From: Candidatus Peribacteria bacterium
GTDB lineage: Bacteria; Patescibacteriota; Gracilibacteria; Peribacterales; Peribacteraceae
DNA: 64,000 nucleotides
Reading direction: 5' to 3'
Assembly (NCBI GenBank): GCA_023245865.1
Contig: JAHFJN010000001.1
Coordinates: 398,587-462,586 of the forward strand
Below are positions 27,631-36,813 of this stretch, one piece after another. Numbering within the stretch: the first letter of the stretch is position 1; each line of letters starts with the position of its first letter. Position numbers and translations under genes: made by a program. The notes below the pieces were generated by a model. That model was given only the letters and a program-made list of their open reading frames with translations, was not told the origin of the DNA and searched no databases.

Positions 27631-28956
27631 TCAAAAAGCATTCTCAAATCTCGCATCCCCGCCCAACTCCTCCTCAATCCTCAGCAACTCATTATATTTA
27701 CACACTCTGTCCGTCCGCGAGAGCGAGCCGGTTTTTATCTGCCCGGTGCCGAGCCCCACTGCCAAGTGCGCGATGAAGGTATCCTCGGTTTCGCCGCTGC
27801 GGTGGCTGACCACTGCGCGCCAGCCGTTTTTTTGAGCAAGTTGGATGGCATCGACGGTTTCACTGACCGTTCCTATTTGATTGAGCTTGATCAGGACCGC
27901 ATTCGCCGCTTTTTTCTCAATTGCTTTGGAAATGCGTTCGGTATTGGTCACGAGCAAATCGTCCCCGACAAGCTGCACGTTCTTGCCAAGTTTTTGCATC
28001 ATTCTTTGGAACCCCTCCCAGTCGTCTTCACTATGGCTGTCCTCGATGCTGACGATCGGAAATTTTTTGCAGAGGGCGACGTAGTAATCGACGAGTTCAG
28101 CCGAGGAAAGCTTTTTGCCATCAACGTGGTAGCTATCCGCTTGTCGCTTATCGCTATTCGCTATCATAAATTCCGAAGCAGCCGCATCGATCGCGAGTTG
28201 TACCTTCCCTTCATAGCCTGCAGCACTGATCGCTTCGACGAGGAGCGTGAGCGCTTCGTCACTGCTGGAAAGATGCGGCGCAAACCCACCTTCATCCCCG
28301 ACCGAAGTCACCATGCCGCGCTTCGTGAGAATATTTTTGAGCGTGTGAAAAATTTCCGCACCGGCGCGAAGCGCATCGGAAAATTGAGAAAACCCTGTCG
28401 GCACAATCATGCACTCCTGGAAACTCAAACCCGAGTCCGCGTGCTTCCCACCATTGAGGACGTTCATGAGCGGAATAGGGAGTAGCGAAGGATTTTTCAC
28501 ATCATATTGTTCTGCCAATGATCGATAGAGGGGTTTTCCTTCACTCACTGCACGCGCGCAGCAGACCGCCATCGAGACGCCGAGAATCGCGTTCGCACCG
28601 AGCTTGGACTTATTCGGCGTTCCATCGAGATCAAGCAACATTTGATCGATCGTGCGCTGATCGGACACGCTCGCTCCTGTGAGTTTTTTTGCAATCACCG
28701 TATTCACATTCAAAACCGCGCTCTCCACGGATAGCCCACCGTACTTTTTCTTGTTTCCATCGCGAAGCTCGAGTGCTTCATGGGTTCCGGTCGACGCCCC
28801 CGATGGGACCGCTGCACGACCAAGAACTTGTCCTGAGCCTTCCCTACCGGCAGGCAGGCCTGCCGAAGGTTCATCCAGTGTGCAATCGACTTCCAGGGTC
28901 GGGTTCCCGCGCGAATCAAGAATCTGGCGCGCGTGGAGGGATGTGATGGCAGACAT
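27631..28956 (-). CDS. eno: enolase
   Basis: 441 residues from MSAITSLHARQILDSRGNP. Enolase converts 2-phosphoglycerate to phosphoenolpyruvate. GRAAVPSGASTG, the catalytic Lys in VLIKLNQIGT and the VSHRSGETED motif are intact. Two additions are encoded by repeats: SAGLPAGREGSGQVLG, before GRAAVPSG, comes from a CTGAGC-type repeat with a nested GGCAGG palindrome, and ANSDKRQADSYH comes from a heptamer array. Both lie where homologues have surface loops. Start chosen by similarity; the upstream region holds an inverted array and no clear ribosome-binding site. Confidence 0.97.
   Translation of the reverse strand: MSAITSLHARQILDSRGNPTLEVDCTLDEPSAGLPAGREGSGQVLGRAAVPSGASTGTHEALELRDGNKKKYGGLSVESAVLNVNTVIAKKLTGASVSDQRTIDQMLLDLDGTPNKSKLGANAILGVSMAVCCARAVSEGKPLYRSLAEQYDVKNPSLLPIPLMNVLNGGKHADSGLSFQECMIVPTGFSQFSDALRAGAEIFHTLKNILTKRGMVTSVGDEGGFAPHLSSSDEALTLLVEAISAAGYEGKVQLAIDAAASEFMIANSDKRQADSYHVDGKKLSSAELVDYYVALCKKFPIVSIEDSHSEDDWEGFQRMMQKLGKNVQLVGDDLLVTNTERISKAIEKKAANAVLIKLNQIGTVSETVDAIQLAQKNGWRAVVSHRSGETEDTFIAHLAVGLGTGQIKTGSLSRTDRVCKYNELLRIEEELGGDARFENAF
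28134..28165 (-). repeat. heptamer array inside eno
   Basis: Plus-strand units TATCCGC, TTGTCGC, TTATCGC, TATTCGC and a partial TATC. Translated in frame in enolase. Confidence 0.85.
28829..28876 (-). repeat. palindromic repeat with nested CCGGCAGG palindrome inside eno
   Basis: A TTGTCCTGAGCCTTCC half and a GCCGAAGGTTCATCC half are separated by TACCGGCAGGCAGGCCT. Encodes about 16 residues near the N-terminus of enolase. The GGCAGGCAGG core also occurs at 14.83 kb. Confidence 0.85.
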
Positions 28957-28969
28957 CGCTGCGATGATA

Positions 28970-29035
28970 GTTTGAAAGTTGAAAAGTAGAAAGTTGAAAA
29001 GAGATGAGCAAAAACCTTCTACCTTCAAACTTTGG
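28970..29035 (+). repeat. inverted heptamer arrays upstream of eno
   Basis: Left arm 28970-29001 repeats GAAAGTT/GAAAAGT-type heptamers; the right arm 29014-29035, read on the other strand, gives CAAAGTT, TGAAGGT, AGAAGG. The arms can pair as one long imperfect hairpin. It lies between eno and the upstream gene, with the right arm inside the last codons of that gene. Confidence 0.75.
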
Positions 29036-29825
29036 AACCACACGATCGTTGCCTCGCCCTCAGATGAATCACCCCGCAGTACCCCGCCAGCATCGTAAGC
29101 ACCAGCAACTCCACCCCCATCCCCGACGAAGGCAAATGCGGCGGAGAAGAAGAAATCAGAACGCTGTCTTTCGCACTATGTACAGGAACAATCAGATCCC
29201 CTGTTGCTGCACGCGATACGATCCTCACTTGCCTGCGCTCCTGGTTTCGCAATTTCATGCGCCACTGCTCCTCTGCCGGAATGGAAGAATGCGTGAGATT
29301 TGTTTCGCTTGCGGTGAGTAGGGGGTTCCATGGTTGGCGCTCTGAAAGAACTCCGAGAATGGCAAACGGGACAAAAAGAGCAGCCAGCATCAGGCTCCGC
29401 GCGCCGCGCTGCCGCAAGATCTGCACGCAGAAGAGCAAAAGCAAGAGCAATGCAAAGGCCACCGGCAAGAGCGACCAACCCCACGTGTACACCGTGAATG
29501 CCTTCTGCACGGCCGGTCGGAGCGTGGAAAACAGTTGCAGGAGTAATGCGCCAAGAAGTATCAGCAGCGGCAAAACGTGGAGCAAACGAAATGCATTGTC
29601 CGCTCTGCGCATACGAAAAAATGGAGAGAGGATCATCGGATACAGAGCAGCAACAATGAGAACTGACACCCACGGCAATGGGCTCAGGGCGAAGCGTGGC
29701 AAGACAGCACCAGCAACACCGGCAAGCACCATGCTCAAGGCCAGCAGACACACCATGAACGTTTCCGTCGAATGCTTGAGGGGCATAGGAAGGGATATGG
29801 TTGCTGAATTTTGAATTTGTGTCAA
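29025..29825 (-). CDS. hypothetical membrane protein
   Basis: Up to 266 residues (an ATG at 29786 is also plausible). Six or so hydrophobic segments: four between about residues 20 and 160, and one near the C-terminus. A soluble loop of about 70 residues precedes the last span. I recognise no family. The last codons fall in an inverted heptamer array. Confidence 0.6.
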   Translation of the reverse strand: MTQIQNSATISLPMPLKHSTETFMVCLLALSMVLAGVAGAVLPRFALSPLPWVSVLIVAALYPMILSPFFRMRRADNAFRLLHVLPLLILLGALLLQLFSTLRPAVQKAFTVYTWGWSLLPVAFALLLLLLFCVQILRQRGARSLMLAALFVPFAILGVLSERQPWNPLLTASETNLTHSSIPAEEQWRMKLRNQERRQVRIVSRAATGDLIVPVHSAKDSVLISSSPPHLPSSGMGVELLVLTMLAGYCGVIHLRARQRSCGSKV

Positions 29826-29843
29826 TCAGTGCCTTTCATGCTT

Positions 29844-30752
29844 TTATAACCACTTCTTCCATAAGAAATACCCGAAGAAACTTGCGATGATGGCAAGCAT
29901 TCCTACAAGGAGCAGATAGAACATCTCGGGATTCGTCTGGTATGGAATCGGAACGTTCATACCATAGAGACCGGTGATCACCGTGAGCGGGAGCATGGTC
30001 ACCGAGAAGGTGGTGAGAATGCGGATGATGGAGTTTGTCTTGTGTGTAAGCCACGATTCGTGCGTATCTTGGAGAGCCTCACTCATTTCCTTCGCAGTTT
30101 CAAGCAGCGACCATTGCCGCTCGACGGCATCGTGCACGTCATCGAAGTAGAGATCCAACTCCTTCGGAATCAGTTCCTTGTTCTTGTGCTGCAGAAGCAC
30201 GATCACGGCGCGCTGCGGGAAGAGGATACTGCGCATCGTGATGATATTGCGCTTGAGGGTCAGAATGTCACGCAGGATGTTGATCTTGTGCTCCTCTTTC
30301 TCGAAGAGTTCGATCTCGATTCGGCGCAATTCCTTCACCATTGTTTCGATGAGGTGAAAGCCACGATCGAAGAGGGCATCCATGAGCTTGTAGAGGAAGA
30401 ACCCCGTACCCTGGTGAAAATACTGCTCACGCTTCGTTCGGGAATCGCGCAGCACGTTCCAGAGTTCCTCAAGCACATCCGTTCTTCCCTCGTGCAACGT
30501 GACAATGAAATCTTTGCCGAGGAACACGTTCACCTCCTCCTTGACGATACGTCCTCCGGCCTTCACGGGAACGTGGAACACGCAAAAGATGTAGCCGGGA
30601 TATTCCTCGATCTTCGGCCGTTCGTGCTCGCTCAGGCAGTCTTCAATGTCCAGTTTATGAAAATGATATTTGCGCTGTAGCATGAGCAAATCCTGCTCTG
30701 CAAACGTCGAAGAATTGAACCACGTGATGCCGTTGACAACAATGGATTGCAT
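29844..30752 (-). CDS. corA: CorA-type Mg2+/Co2+ channel
   Basis: 302 residues. Long soluble N-terminal domain with the HFHKLDIEDCL and RPKIEEYPGYIF stretches, an extended helical stalk, then two C-terminal membrane helices with the signature YGMNVP between them. The C-terminus ends in a basic KKWL, as usual. CorA pentamers carry divalent cations into the cell. Start at ATG 30752; a longer start would overlap the preceding gene. Confidence 0.95.
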   Translation of the reverse strand: MQSIVVNGITWFNSSTFAEQDLLMLQRKYHFHKLDIEDCLSEHERPKIEEYPGYIFCVFHVPVKAGGRIVKEEVNVFLGKDFIVTLHEGRTDVLEELWNVLRDSRTKREQYFHQGTGFFLYKLMDALFDRGFHLIETMVKELRRIEIELFEKEEHKINILRDILTLKRNIITMRSILFPQRAVIVLLQHKNKELIPKELDLYFDDVHDAVERQWSLLETAKEMSEALQDTHESWLTHKTNSIIRILTTFSVTMLPLTVITGLYGMNVPIPYQTNPEMFYLLLVGMLAIIASFFGYFLWKKWL

Positions 30753-30756
30753 ACGA

Positions 30757-31170
30757 TCAGCGCCGGGATTTCGGTAAATACTTCGCACGCGGATCGAAAC
30801 CCCCGATCTTCGGCAGCACTTCGTAGTACCGCATGCGAAACACTTTCACTTGGAAAAAGAGGTACAGTGCCGCACAGAGGATCCATACCACCCACCAGAG
30901 TCGCATCGCAACATACTGAATCTGCTCCACCCGAGCGACGGTGAGGAAGATACCTGTGAGCCCGAACCAAAACGAAACGGAAGACCACGACGAACTGAGT
31001 CGTCGCAATTGTTCCGATTGTCGCTTGCGCCAGAAGGACAGGAAAAACGAGAGAAGAATGAGAAGCGCGCAGAAGAGGAGAAGCCCCGATGCCTTGGGGC
31101 TGCCATACGAGGCATTACCAGGGTTCGGCCAGAAGAGGTACGTGAAGAGTTGGAGGAATTGTTGCTGCAT
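30757..31170 (-). CDS. small three-span membrane protein
   Basis: 137 residues from MQQQFLQLFTYLFWPN. Three hydrophobic segments (about 29-49, 66-86 and 92-112) and a basic C-terminus (PKIGGFDPRAKYLPKSRR). I recognise no family. Five bases from corA downstream and five from the Lgt-like gene upstream, so all three form one operon. Confidence 0.65.
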   Translation of the reverse strand: MQQQFLQLFTYLFWPNPGNASYGSPKASGLLLFCALLILLSFFLSFWRKRQSEQLRRLSSSWSSVSFWFGLTGIFLTVARVEQIQYVAMRLWWVVWILCAALYLFFQVKVFRMRYYEVLPKIGGFDPRAKYLPKSRR

Positions 31171-31175
31171 ATCAA

Positions 31176-32105
31176 TCAAAGATGGGGGTGTCGACGTCGG
31201 TGGACCACAACGTACACCACGGTCGCGAGGAGCGCCAGTATCGCGAGCAGCTGCGAGAAGCGTAGTTCCACGATATCGAGTGTGAGCCAGGACCGAACGA
31301 ACAAATACACCGCGCACACCACCGTCGTACACGCTTCGATGATCACGATTGTCCGCTGTGTGAGCATGATCTCCACTGTGGCAAACACACCAAGACTCAT
31401 GAAAAGCAGGAGAAGAAGAATGAAATCCAGTTTCGTCGCAAAGACGAGAATGGCAAAGTCTCCGCGGAAATATTCGAAGAAAAACGTCGCGATGGAGGCG
31501 AGCGCGATGCCCGCGAGCGTCTCGGCTCCCGCGCGTTTTGCGTGCTTACGCACGATGAGCAGTACGAACGTCAGCAGGAAAAAGAAGAGGGCATAGTAGA
31601 GTTGGACAGGGTGTACGGGGACCGCGAAACGAACGTTTGCCGCATCATACGTCACGCCCCAGAACATGTCGGTCGGCTTGCCGTAGGCCTGGCCGGCAGC
31701 GAATTTCCCGAGCCAGTTGAAGCCGAGTCCGAAACACGTCGCCGGCAAGAGTACATCAAGCCACTGCAAAAACGTCGTCCGCGATGCGCCGCGAAACAGA
31801 TAGAGCACCACCGCGATGCCGGTCGCAGCGCCGAGGAAACTGAAATTCCCATCGTGGACGAAGAGGAACCTCAGCGGATCATCACCGCGCAAGTACACGC
31901 GGTACTGCTCCATGACTGCAAACAGCCTTCCACCGACGAGGGCCGCAAGCAGATGCCACCGCGCATGATCCTGAAAATGTTGGAGCGAGAGGCCTGCCGT
32001 CTCCGCGAGGCGGAAGAAAAATTCCGCTGCGGCCCAGAGTCCGATCAGCAGAAACAGCAAATGAATCCAGATGATGAACGGGCCGATCTCGAAGGCTTCG
32101 AACAT
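31176..32105 (-). CDS. divergent paralogue of prolipoprotein diacylglyceryl transferase
   Basis: 309 residues, polytopic. Segments line up with Lgt: LVGGRLFAVMEQYR, HDGNFSFLGAATG and PVHPVQLYYALF. However, the family signature G-L-G-R-I-G-N-F-I-N is replaced by GLGFNWLGKFAAGQ, removing the Arg-Asn pair expected in Lgt. A canonical Lgt is encoded at 50.0-50.8 kb, so this copy is probably not the main lipoprotein enzyme. It may have a new substrate or be inactive. Starts just after thrS in the same direction. Confidence 0.75.
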   Translation of the reverse strand: MFEAFEIGPFIIWIHLLFLLIGLWAAAEFFFRLAETAGLSLQHFQDHARWHLLAALVGGRLFAVMEQYRVYLRGDDPLRFLFVHDGNFSFLGAATGIAVVLYLFRGASRTTFLQWLDVLLPATCFGLGFNWLGKFAAGQAYGKPTDMFWGVTYDAANVRFAVPVHPVQLYYALFFFLLTFVLLIVRKHAKRAGAETLAGIALASIATFFFEYFRGDFAILVFATKLDFILLLLLFMSLGVFATVEIMLTQRTIVIIEACTTVVCAVYLFVRSWLTLDIVELRFSQLLAILALLATVVYVVVHRRRHPHL

Positions 32106-32119
32106 GGGCTGAGGATACT

Positions 32120-33934
32120 CTATCCAATCGACGCCTCCAACTTCCTCTGTGCCACATCACTCGTAACGGACGCAAAGAATTCCTCGAACGAGAGAGTCAC
32201 TTGTTTCTTGGTCTTCACATTGCGAACCGTGACGGCATTCTCGGACGCTTCACGATCCCCCACCACGAGGAGATACGGAATGCGATGCATCTCACCATCG
32301 CGGATGCGTTTGCCAAGCGATTCCTCCGCGTTCCTATACTCTGTCCGAATCCCCTTCTCGAGAAGCTTTGCTCCAAGCTGAGCGGCATAGTCTTCATGCG
32401 CGCTCGCGACGGGTAACAGGGCGACTTGCACGGGCGCGAGCCAGAGAGGGAAAAGCCCCTTGAAGTGCTCGATGAGAAGTCCGATGAACCGCTCAAAGGA
32501 TCCGAAAATCGCACGGTGCATCATGATAGGCCTTTGCTTCTGGCCGGTTTCATCGATGTAGTACAAATCAAAACGTTCCGGCATGTTGTAATCAACTTGG
32601 GGGATGGTCCCGAGCTGCCACTCGCGCCCGAAGTCGTCGCGCACGATCAGATCGATCTTCGGTCCATAGAACGCCGCCTCCCCCACTCCTTCCACAAACG
32701 GCAATTCCATCTTCTGAAGCGTGGTACGAAGAGCGGACTCCGCCTTCTGCCAATTTTCATCCGTGCCGATATACTTTTCGCGATTGCTTGGATCGTGCAG
32801 GCTGAGCCGCAGTAAAAAATCTTCAAAACCAAGCGTACGGTAAATAAAGAATGCGAGATCAAGAATACCCGCAATCTCCTGCTCCATCTGATCGGGACGC
32901 ATAAAGAGATGCGCGTCGTCTTGGGTAAAACCGCGAACGCGCGTGAGTCCCCCCACCTGCCCGCTCTTTTCGTAGCGATACACCGTCCCGAATTCTGCGA
33001 TCCGCACGGGCAGTTGCCGATAGCTATGCTGCTCACTGCGATACACCTCCATGTGATGCGGGCAGTTCATGGGTTTCAAGATGTAGTCACTGTCCTGCGC
33101 CTTGATGGCAGGGAAAATATCGTCGGAAAAATGCGAAAGATGGCCGGATTTCTTGTACAGATCCGCGCGTCCGATATTCGGTGTGTAGGCAAAGCTGTAG
33201 CCGCGGCGCTTCAATTCCTCACGGATCCAGTTCTCAAGCTCCTGACGAATGATCGCTCCTTTGGGCGCGAGCATGGGCAGACCCGGGCCTACGATATCGG
33301 AGATCACGAACAGATTCATTTCACGCCCGAGGACCCGGTGATCGTACAGAGCAGCTTCCTCGCGCTGGTGCACAAAGTGATCGAGTTCTTCCTTCGTTGC
33401 AAACGCTGCGATGTAGATGCGCGTCAGTTGCTCACGCTTCTCATCACCACGCCAGTACGCCCCCGCCAGACTCATAATTTTGAATCCATCGACAGGAATC
33501 TCGCGCAGATTCTCCACGTGTCCCCCACGGCAGAGATCCGTGAATGTTTCTGCTCCACCGGGCCCGATGTTCACGTAGTGCGTGACTGTCTTCACACCGT
33601 CGTTTTTCTCGAGATCCTCGATCAATTCCACCTTGAACGGCTGCTTGGCTTTTTTCCAGTACGACTTGGCATCCTTCGCTGAGAGTTCGTCCCGACGAAA
33701 CGTTTGGCCTTGGTGAATGATTTTCTTCATCTCCTTCTCGATCGCAGGAAAATCCTCGCTGGAGATGGACGCGGAAAAAAGGAAATCGTAGTAACAGCCG
33801 TACTCGATCGGCGGGCCGATGGTGATCTTCGTGTCGGGCCAGAGCTTCGTCACCGCCTGCGCAAGCACGTGGGCAAGGCTGTGACGCATTTTTGCAAGAT
33901 CGTCGGGTGCCTGCGCTGGTTTGATGGAAGACAT
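32120..33934 (-). CDS. thrS: threonyl-tRNA synthetase lacking the TGS domain
   Basis: 604 residues from MSSIKPAQAPDDLAKMRHSLAHVL. The protein begins directly at the editing domain (HSLAHVLAQAV, later the GGHVENL box), so the usual N-terminal TGS domain is missing. Class II motifs follow: KPMNCPHH, the RVRGFTQDDAH motif 2 loop and HRAIFGSFERFIG motif 3, then the anticodon-binding domain. An ATG at 33967, behind a purine-rich stretch, could add 11 residues. The longer frame running through the upstream intergenic repeat is not credible as protein. Confidence 0.95.
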   Translation of the reverse strand: MSSIKPAQAPDDLAKMRHSLAHVLAQAVTKLWPDTKITIGPPIEYGCYYDFLFSASISSEDFPAIEKEMKKIIHQGQTFRRDELSAKDAKSYWKKAKQPFKVELIEDLEKNDGVKTVTHYVNIGPGGAETFTDLCRGGHVENLREIPVDGFKIMSLAGAYWRGDEKREQLTRIYIAAFATKEELDHFVHQREEAALYDHRVLGREMNLFVISDIVGPGLPMLAPKGAIIRQELENWIREELKRRGYSFAYTPNIGRADLYKKSGHLSHFSDDIFPAIKAQDSDYILKPMNCPHHMEVYRSEQHSYRQLPVRIAEFGTVYRYEKSGQVGGLTRVRGFTQDDAHLFMRPDQMEQEIAGILDLAFFIYRTLGFEDFLLRLSLHDPSNREKYIGTDENWQKAESALRTTLQKMELPFVEGVGEAAFYGPKIDLIVRDDFGREWQLGTIPQVDYNMPERFDLYYIDETGQKQRPIMMHRAIFGSFERFIGLLIEHFKGLFPLWLAPVQVALLPVASAHEDYAAQLGAKLLEKGIRTEYRNAEESLGKRIRDGEMHRIPYLLVVGDREASENAVTVRNVKTKKQVTLSFEEFFASVTSDVAQRKLEASIG

Positions 33935-33982
33935 CGAATGAAGAGTATCATACTTTGTTTCATTCATTCCACCCTTCTCCCT

Positions 33983-34202
33983 CCCCCCTCTCCCCATGTG
34001 GAGAGGGGGGAAATAATGTGCCGACTGTTCTTGAACCAAGGAGGCATGTTCCATGCTTCAGCATGTCCTTCGACTACGCTCAGGATGACACGAGGAGTAG
34101 ACGGAGGGGAACCCGCCAGTGCCGCGGGGGTGTTGCGGCCGGCGGAGTGTGGCGCCACCTGGCGGAGCGCTTTTGGTTCTTTTCTGGCCCTGAGAAAAGA
34201 AC
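33983..34202 (+). repeat. dispersed ~185-bp intergenic repeat, copy B
   Basis: A CTCTCC/GGAGAG hairpin (about 33987-34012) precedes GTGCCGACTG at 34018. From there to 34202 the sequence matches copy C at 49336-49526 almost throughout. It includes TTCTTGAACCAAGGAGGCAT, a GTCATCC-type palindrome half (34066-34091), the GCGGGGGTGTTGCGGCCGG block and GGCGGAG. It ends in a 10-bp hairpin: GTTCTTTTCT (34176-34185) and AGAAAAGAAC (34193-34202). Lies between dnaA and thrS. Confidence 0.9.
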
Positions 34203-34235
34203 AAGTAATGGGAACAAGATTGCCCTGCCACACCA

Positions 34236-35696
34236 TCAAACAAAATCCAGTTCTTTCTCCAGTGACCTCACTTCCCGCAAAAACTGGGCATCGCTCTGCA
34301 ATTTATCCTCAATCTTGCGCACCGCATTCATCACCGTCGTGTGATCGCGTCCTTCAAAAACCTCCCCGACGCGCTCGTGGCTCATGCGCACGTATTTCTT
34401 GAGGAGGAACATCGCGATCTGGCGTGGGATCAGAATCTCTCGCACGCGCGACTGCCCGACCATGTCTTGCACCGACACGGAGTAGTACCGGCTGACCGCC
34501 TCCATCACGTCTTGGAACGTCGCACTGCGCTTGGCGGGCAGATCGAAGCCAACGGATTCCTCTTCCCCATGCGGATCTTTGTTCAATTTACACATGATCT
34601 CCGCAATACTCTTGACGGTGGGTACCCGCTGCTCGAGCTCATACTGCGCGACCGCCTGCATCAAAATCCCCTCCAGTTCGCGGATGTTCTGTGTCGCATG
34701 TTCTGCGATGAACTGGAGCACCGACATATCGATGAAGAGTTCATACTCTTGCGCTTTGCCAATGAGAATTGCCAGCCGTGTTTCGTAATCGGGCAAGCTG
34801 ACATCGGCGATCATTCCTCGTTCAAATCGCGACGTAAGGCGATCTTCCAGTTGCAGTTCCTGCGGTGGTCGATCGGCGGAAATGATCACCTGCTTGTGGT
34901 CCTCGTAGAGCGTGTTGAATGTGTGAAAAAATTCCTCCTGCGTGCGCTCCTTGTTTGCCAGGAACTGCACGTCATCGATGATCAGCACATCGACGACGCG
35001 ATAGCGCTTGCGAAACTGTTCCATCCGCTGTTGCGAAATCGCCTCGATCACCTGATTCGTAAAATCCTCCGTCGTCGTGTACACCACCGTGGCCCGCGGC
35101 ATCTGTTTGAGGATCGCATTACCGGTTGCTTGGAGGAGATGCGTTTTTCCGAGTCCCACACCCCCATAGAGAAAGAGCGGGTTATATTTTCCCCCCGGTT
35201 GCAGCGACACCGATTGGCACGCCGCGTACGCAAGGCGATTATTCGCACCCACCACGAAATTATCCAACGAGTAGCGCGGGCTGAGGATCTTGCTCACGAT
35301 ACCCTCCGCCAACTTCACCTCCTGCTTACCGGGAAGTTTCCGCCGCTTCGGCTCGGGAAAAGCCGTGAGTAAATCGAATGTCCGGAGCGGATCATCTTTG
35401 AGTGCGCCGTCGACCTTGTACACGACCTGATGAATGGTGGGATCAAGCTCCTGCGCTGTCTGGAGCGTGAGGGCCCGGTAGTGCTCCAGGTGCCAGTTGA
35501 GCGACATCGGGAGCGGAAGCCCCACCACGAGTGTGCCCTCTTCGTGCCCGAGAATCGCGGTGTCGCGAAACCAGGTAATGAACTGACTGCGCTGCACTTT
35601 GGGTTCGATTTTCCTCAGAATCTCCAACCACAAGTCGCGCTTGGAGATTGTCGGATAGACGCGGACGTCTTCAAGAGAAGAGACGGAGGATATCAT
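34236..35696 (-). CDS. dnaA: chromosomal replication initiator DnaA
   Basis: 486 residues. The N-terminal domain resembles the DnaA oligomerisation domain, with W-x-x-F-R-D-x-x-I at about residue 35. Walker A (GGVGLGKTH), Walker B (LIIDDVQFL) and the box RLTSRFERG are present. The C-terminal DNA-binding helix carries GRDHTTVMNAV. The ATG lies inside the last codons of rseP (26-base overlap), coupling the two. A paired set of DnaA-box-like nonamers lies upstream of rseP. Confidence 0.97.
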   Translation of the reverse strand: MISSVSSLEDVRVYPTISKRDLWLEILRKIEPKVQRSQFITWFRDTAILGHEEGTLVVGLPLPMSLNWHLEHYRALTLQTAQELDPTIHQVVYKVDGALKDDPLRTFDLLTAFPEPKRRKLPGKQEVKLAEGIVSKILSPRYSLDNFVVGANNRLAYAACQSVSLQPGGKYNPLFLYGGVGLGKTHLLQATGNAILKQMPRATVVYTTTEDFTNQVIEAISQQRMEQFRKRYRVVDVLIIDDVQFLANKERTQEEFFHTFNTLYEDHKQVIISADRPPQELQLEDRLTSRFERGMIADVSLPDYETRLAILIGKAQEYELFIDMSVLQFIAEHATQNIRELEGILMQAVAQYELEQRVPTVKSIAEIMCKLNKDPHGEEESVGFDLPAKRSATFQDVMEAVSRYYSVSVQDMVGQSRVREILIPRQIAMFLLKKYVRMSHERVGEVFEGRDHTTVMNAVRKIEDKLQSDAQFLREVRSLEKELDFV

Positions 35697-36777
35697 AGAA
35701 CGTGACGAGGATGATGACGAGCAGGAGCACCGCAAACCCCACCGTGTTGGTCACAATCTCAAAACGACGACTCCCCGGGCGTACGAAGAGTTCACTGAGA
35801 ACAAACAGTAACCGCCCTCCATCGAGTGCGGGGAACGGGAGAATATTGAGCACCGCGAGACTGAGGCTCAGAAGCGCCACGAGGCGCAAGTACACCATGA
35901 ATCCTTTCTGCACCGAGGTGTACGTAAGCTGTGCGATCCCCACGATCCCCGTCACCCCCTGCGGGACGGCACCGTGCTGCGCAAGCGACGAAAACAATTT
36001 CACGATCCCGAGCACCGTTTGATCGGTGACGACCGCGGTCTCACGGAGCGATAATTTCACCGCATGCAGCAGATCGCGTTTGGGCGCCGAGAGATCGAGC
36101 GGCGTCGAACGCAAATACACCCCCGTCTTTCCATCTTGTACCGAGACACGCACGGTCTGCGGTTCCGCGTCACCTTTGGCGAGATACGTATAGCTCACGC
36201 GTGTTTTTCCACGTTGGATTCTGACCACGTCTTCCGGATGCATCACCGCGATGTCATTGACCTTCAGGAGAATGCTGCCGACAGGAATCTTGGCCTCGAT
36301 GGCGGTCCCACCCATGAGCACATCCTCAATCACGACCCCCAGACGCAGATGAATTTCTCCATCGGCCGCCGCTTGCTCCATCGCGGGGAGTGACAAGTAC
36401 GTTGGGATCCACTGACCGTAGGAAAACCCAAAAATGAAAATGAGAATCGCAAGCAAGAAATTCATCGCAACCCCCGCAACGAGGATCACGCAACGCGCAG
36501 GAATGCCGGCATGGGAAAAACTGCCGGGTTCCCGTCGCTCCCCTCCCTCCGCGTTCTCACCCTTGAGCCTCACGAAGCCTCCGAACGGAATCCAGTTCAG
36601 CGAAAACTGCGTCCCCCCGGAACGAAAGAGCTTCAAAAACCGTGGCGGCAGGCCGAATCCGAATTCCTCAACCGTGACCCCCAGCTTTCGCGCCGCGAAG
36701 AAGTGTCCGCATTCGTGAATGAGAATCAGCCCCGTAATGAGGACAAAGAATGCGATGGCGGAAATCAAAAGCACCAT
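35671..36777 (-). CDS. rseP: site-2 intramembrane metalloprotease (RseP/RIP family)
   Basis: 368 residues from MVLLISAIAFFVLITG. Zinc motif HECGH (HExxH) sits in the first membrane helix. A PDZ-like domain spans about residues 150-230 (EDVLMGGTAIEAKIPVG), and the second metal-ligand region LNILPFPALDGGRLLF is near the C-terminus. It cleaves membrane-bound regulators or signal-peptide remnants. Directly upstream of dnaA with overlapping ends. Confidence 0.94.
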   Translation of the reverse strand: MVLLISAIAFFVLITGLILIHECGHFFAARKLGVTVEEFGFGLPPRFLKLFRSGGTQFSLNWIPFGGFVRLKGENAEGGERREPGSFSHAGIPARCVILVAGVAMNFLLAILIFIFGFSYGQWIPTYLSLPAMEQAAADGEIHLRLGVVIEDVLMGGTAIEAKIPVGSILLKVNDIAVMHPEDVVRIQRGKTRVSYTYLAKGDAEPQTVRVSVQDGKTGVYLRSTPLDLSAPKRDLLHAVKLSLRETAVVTDQTVLGIVKLFSSLAQHGAVPQGVTGIVGIAQLTYTSVQKGFMVYLRLVALLSLSLAVLNILPFPALDGGRLLFVLSELFVRPGSRRFEIVTNTVGFAVLLLVIILVTFYDILRLFS

Positions 36778-36813
36778 GCGTGTGTGGGAAGTGGAGATGC
36801 ATGCTAGCGCGAA

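Noticed and set aside
33935-34054. N-terminal extension of thrS
   Set aside because: The extra residues come from the dispersed intergenic repeat; similarity to ThrRS starts at about 33934.
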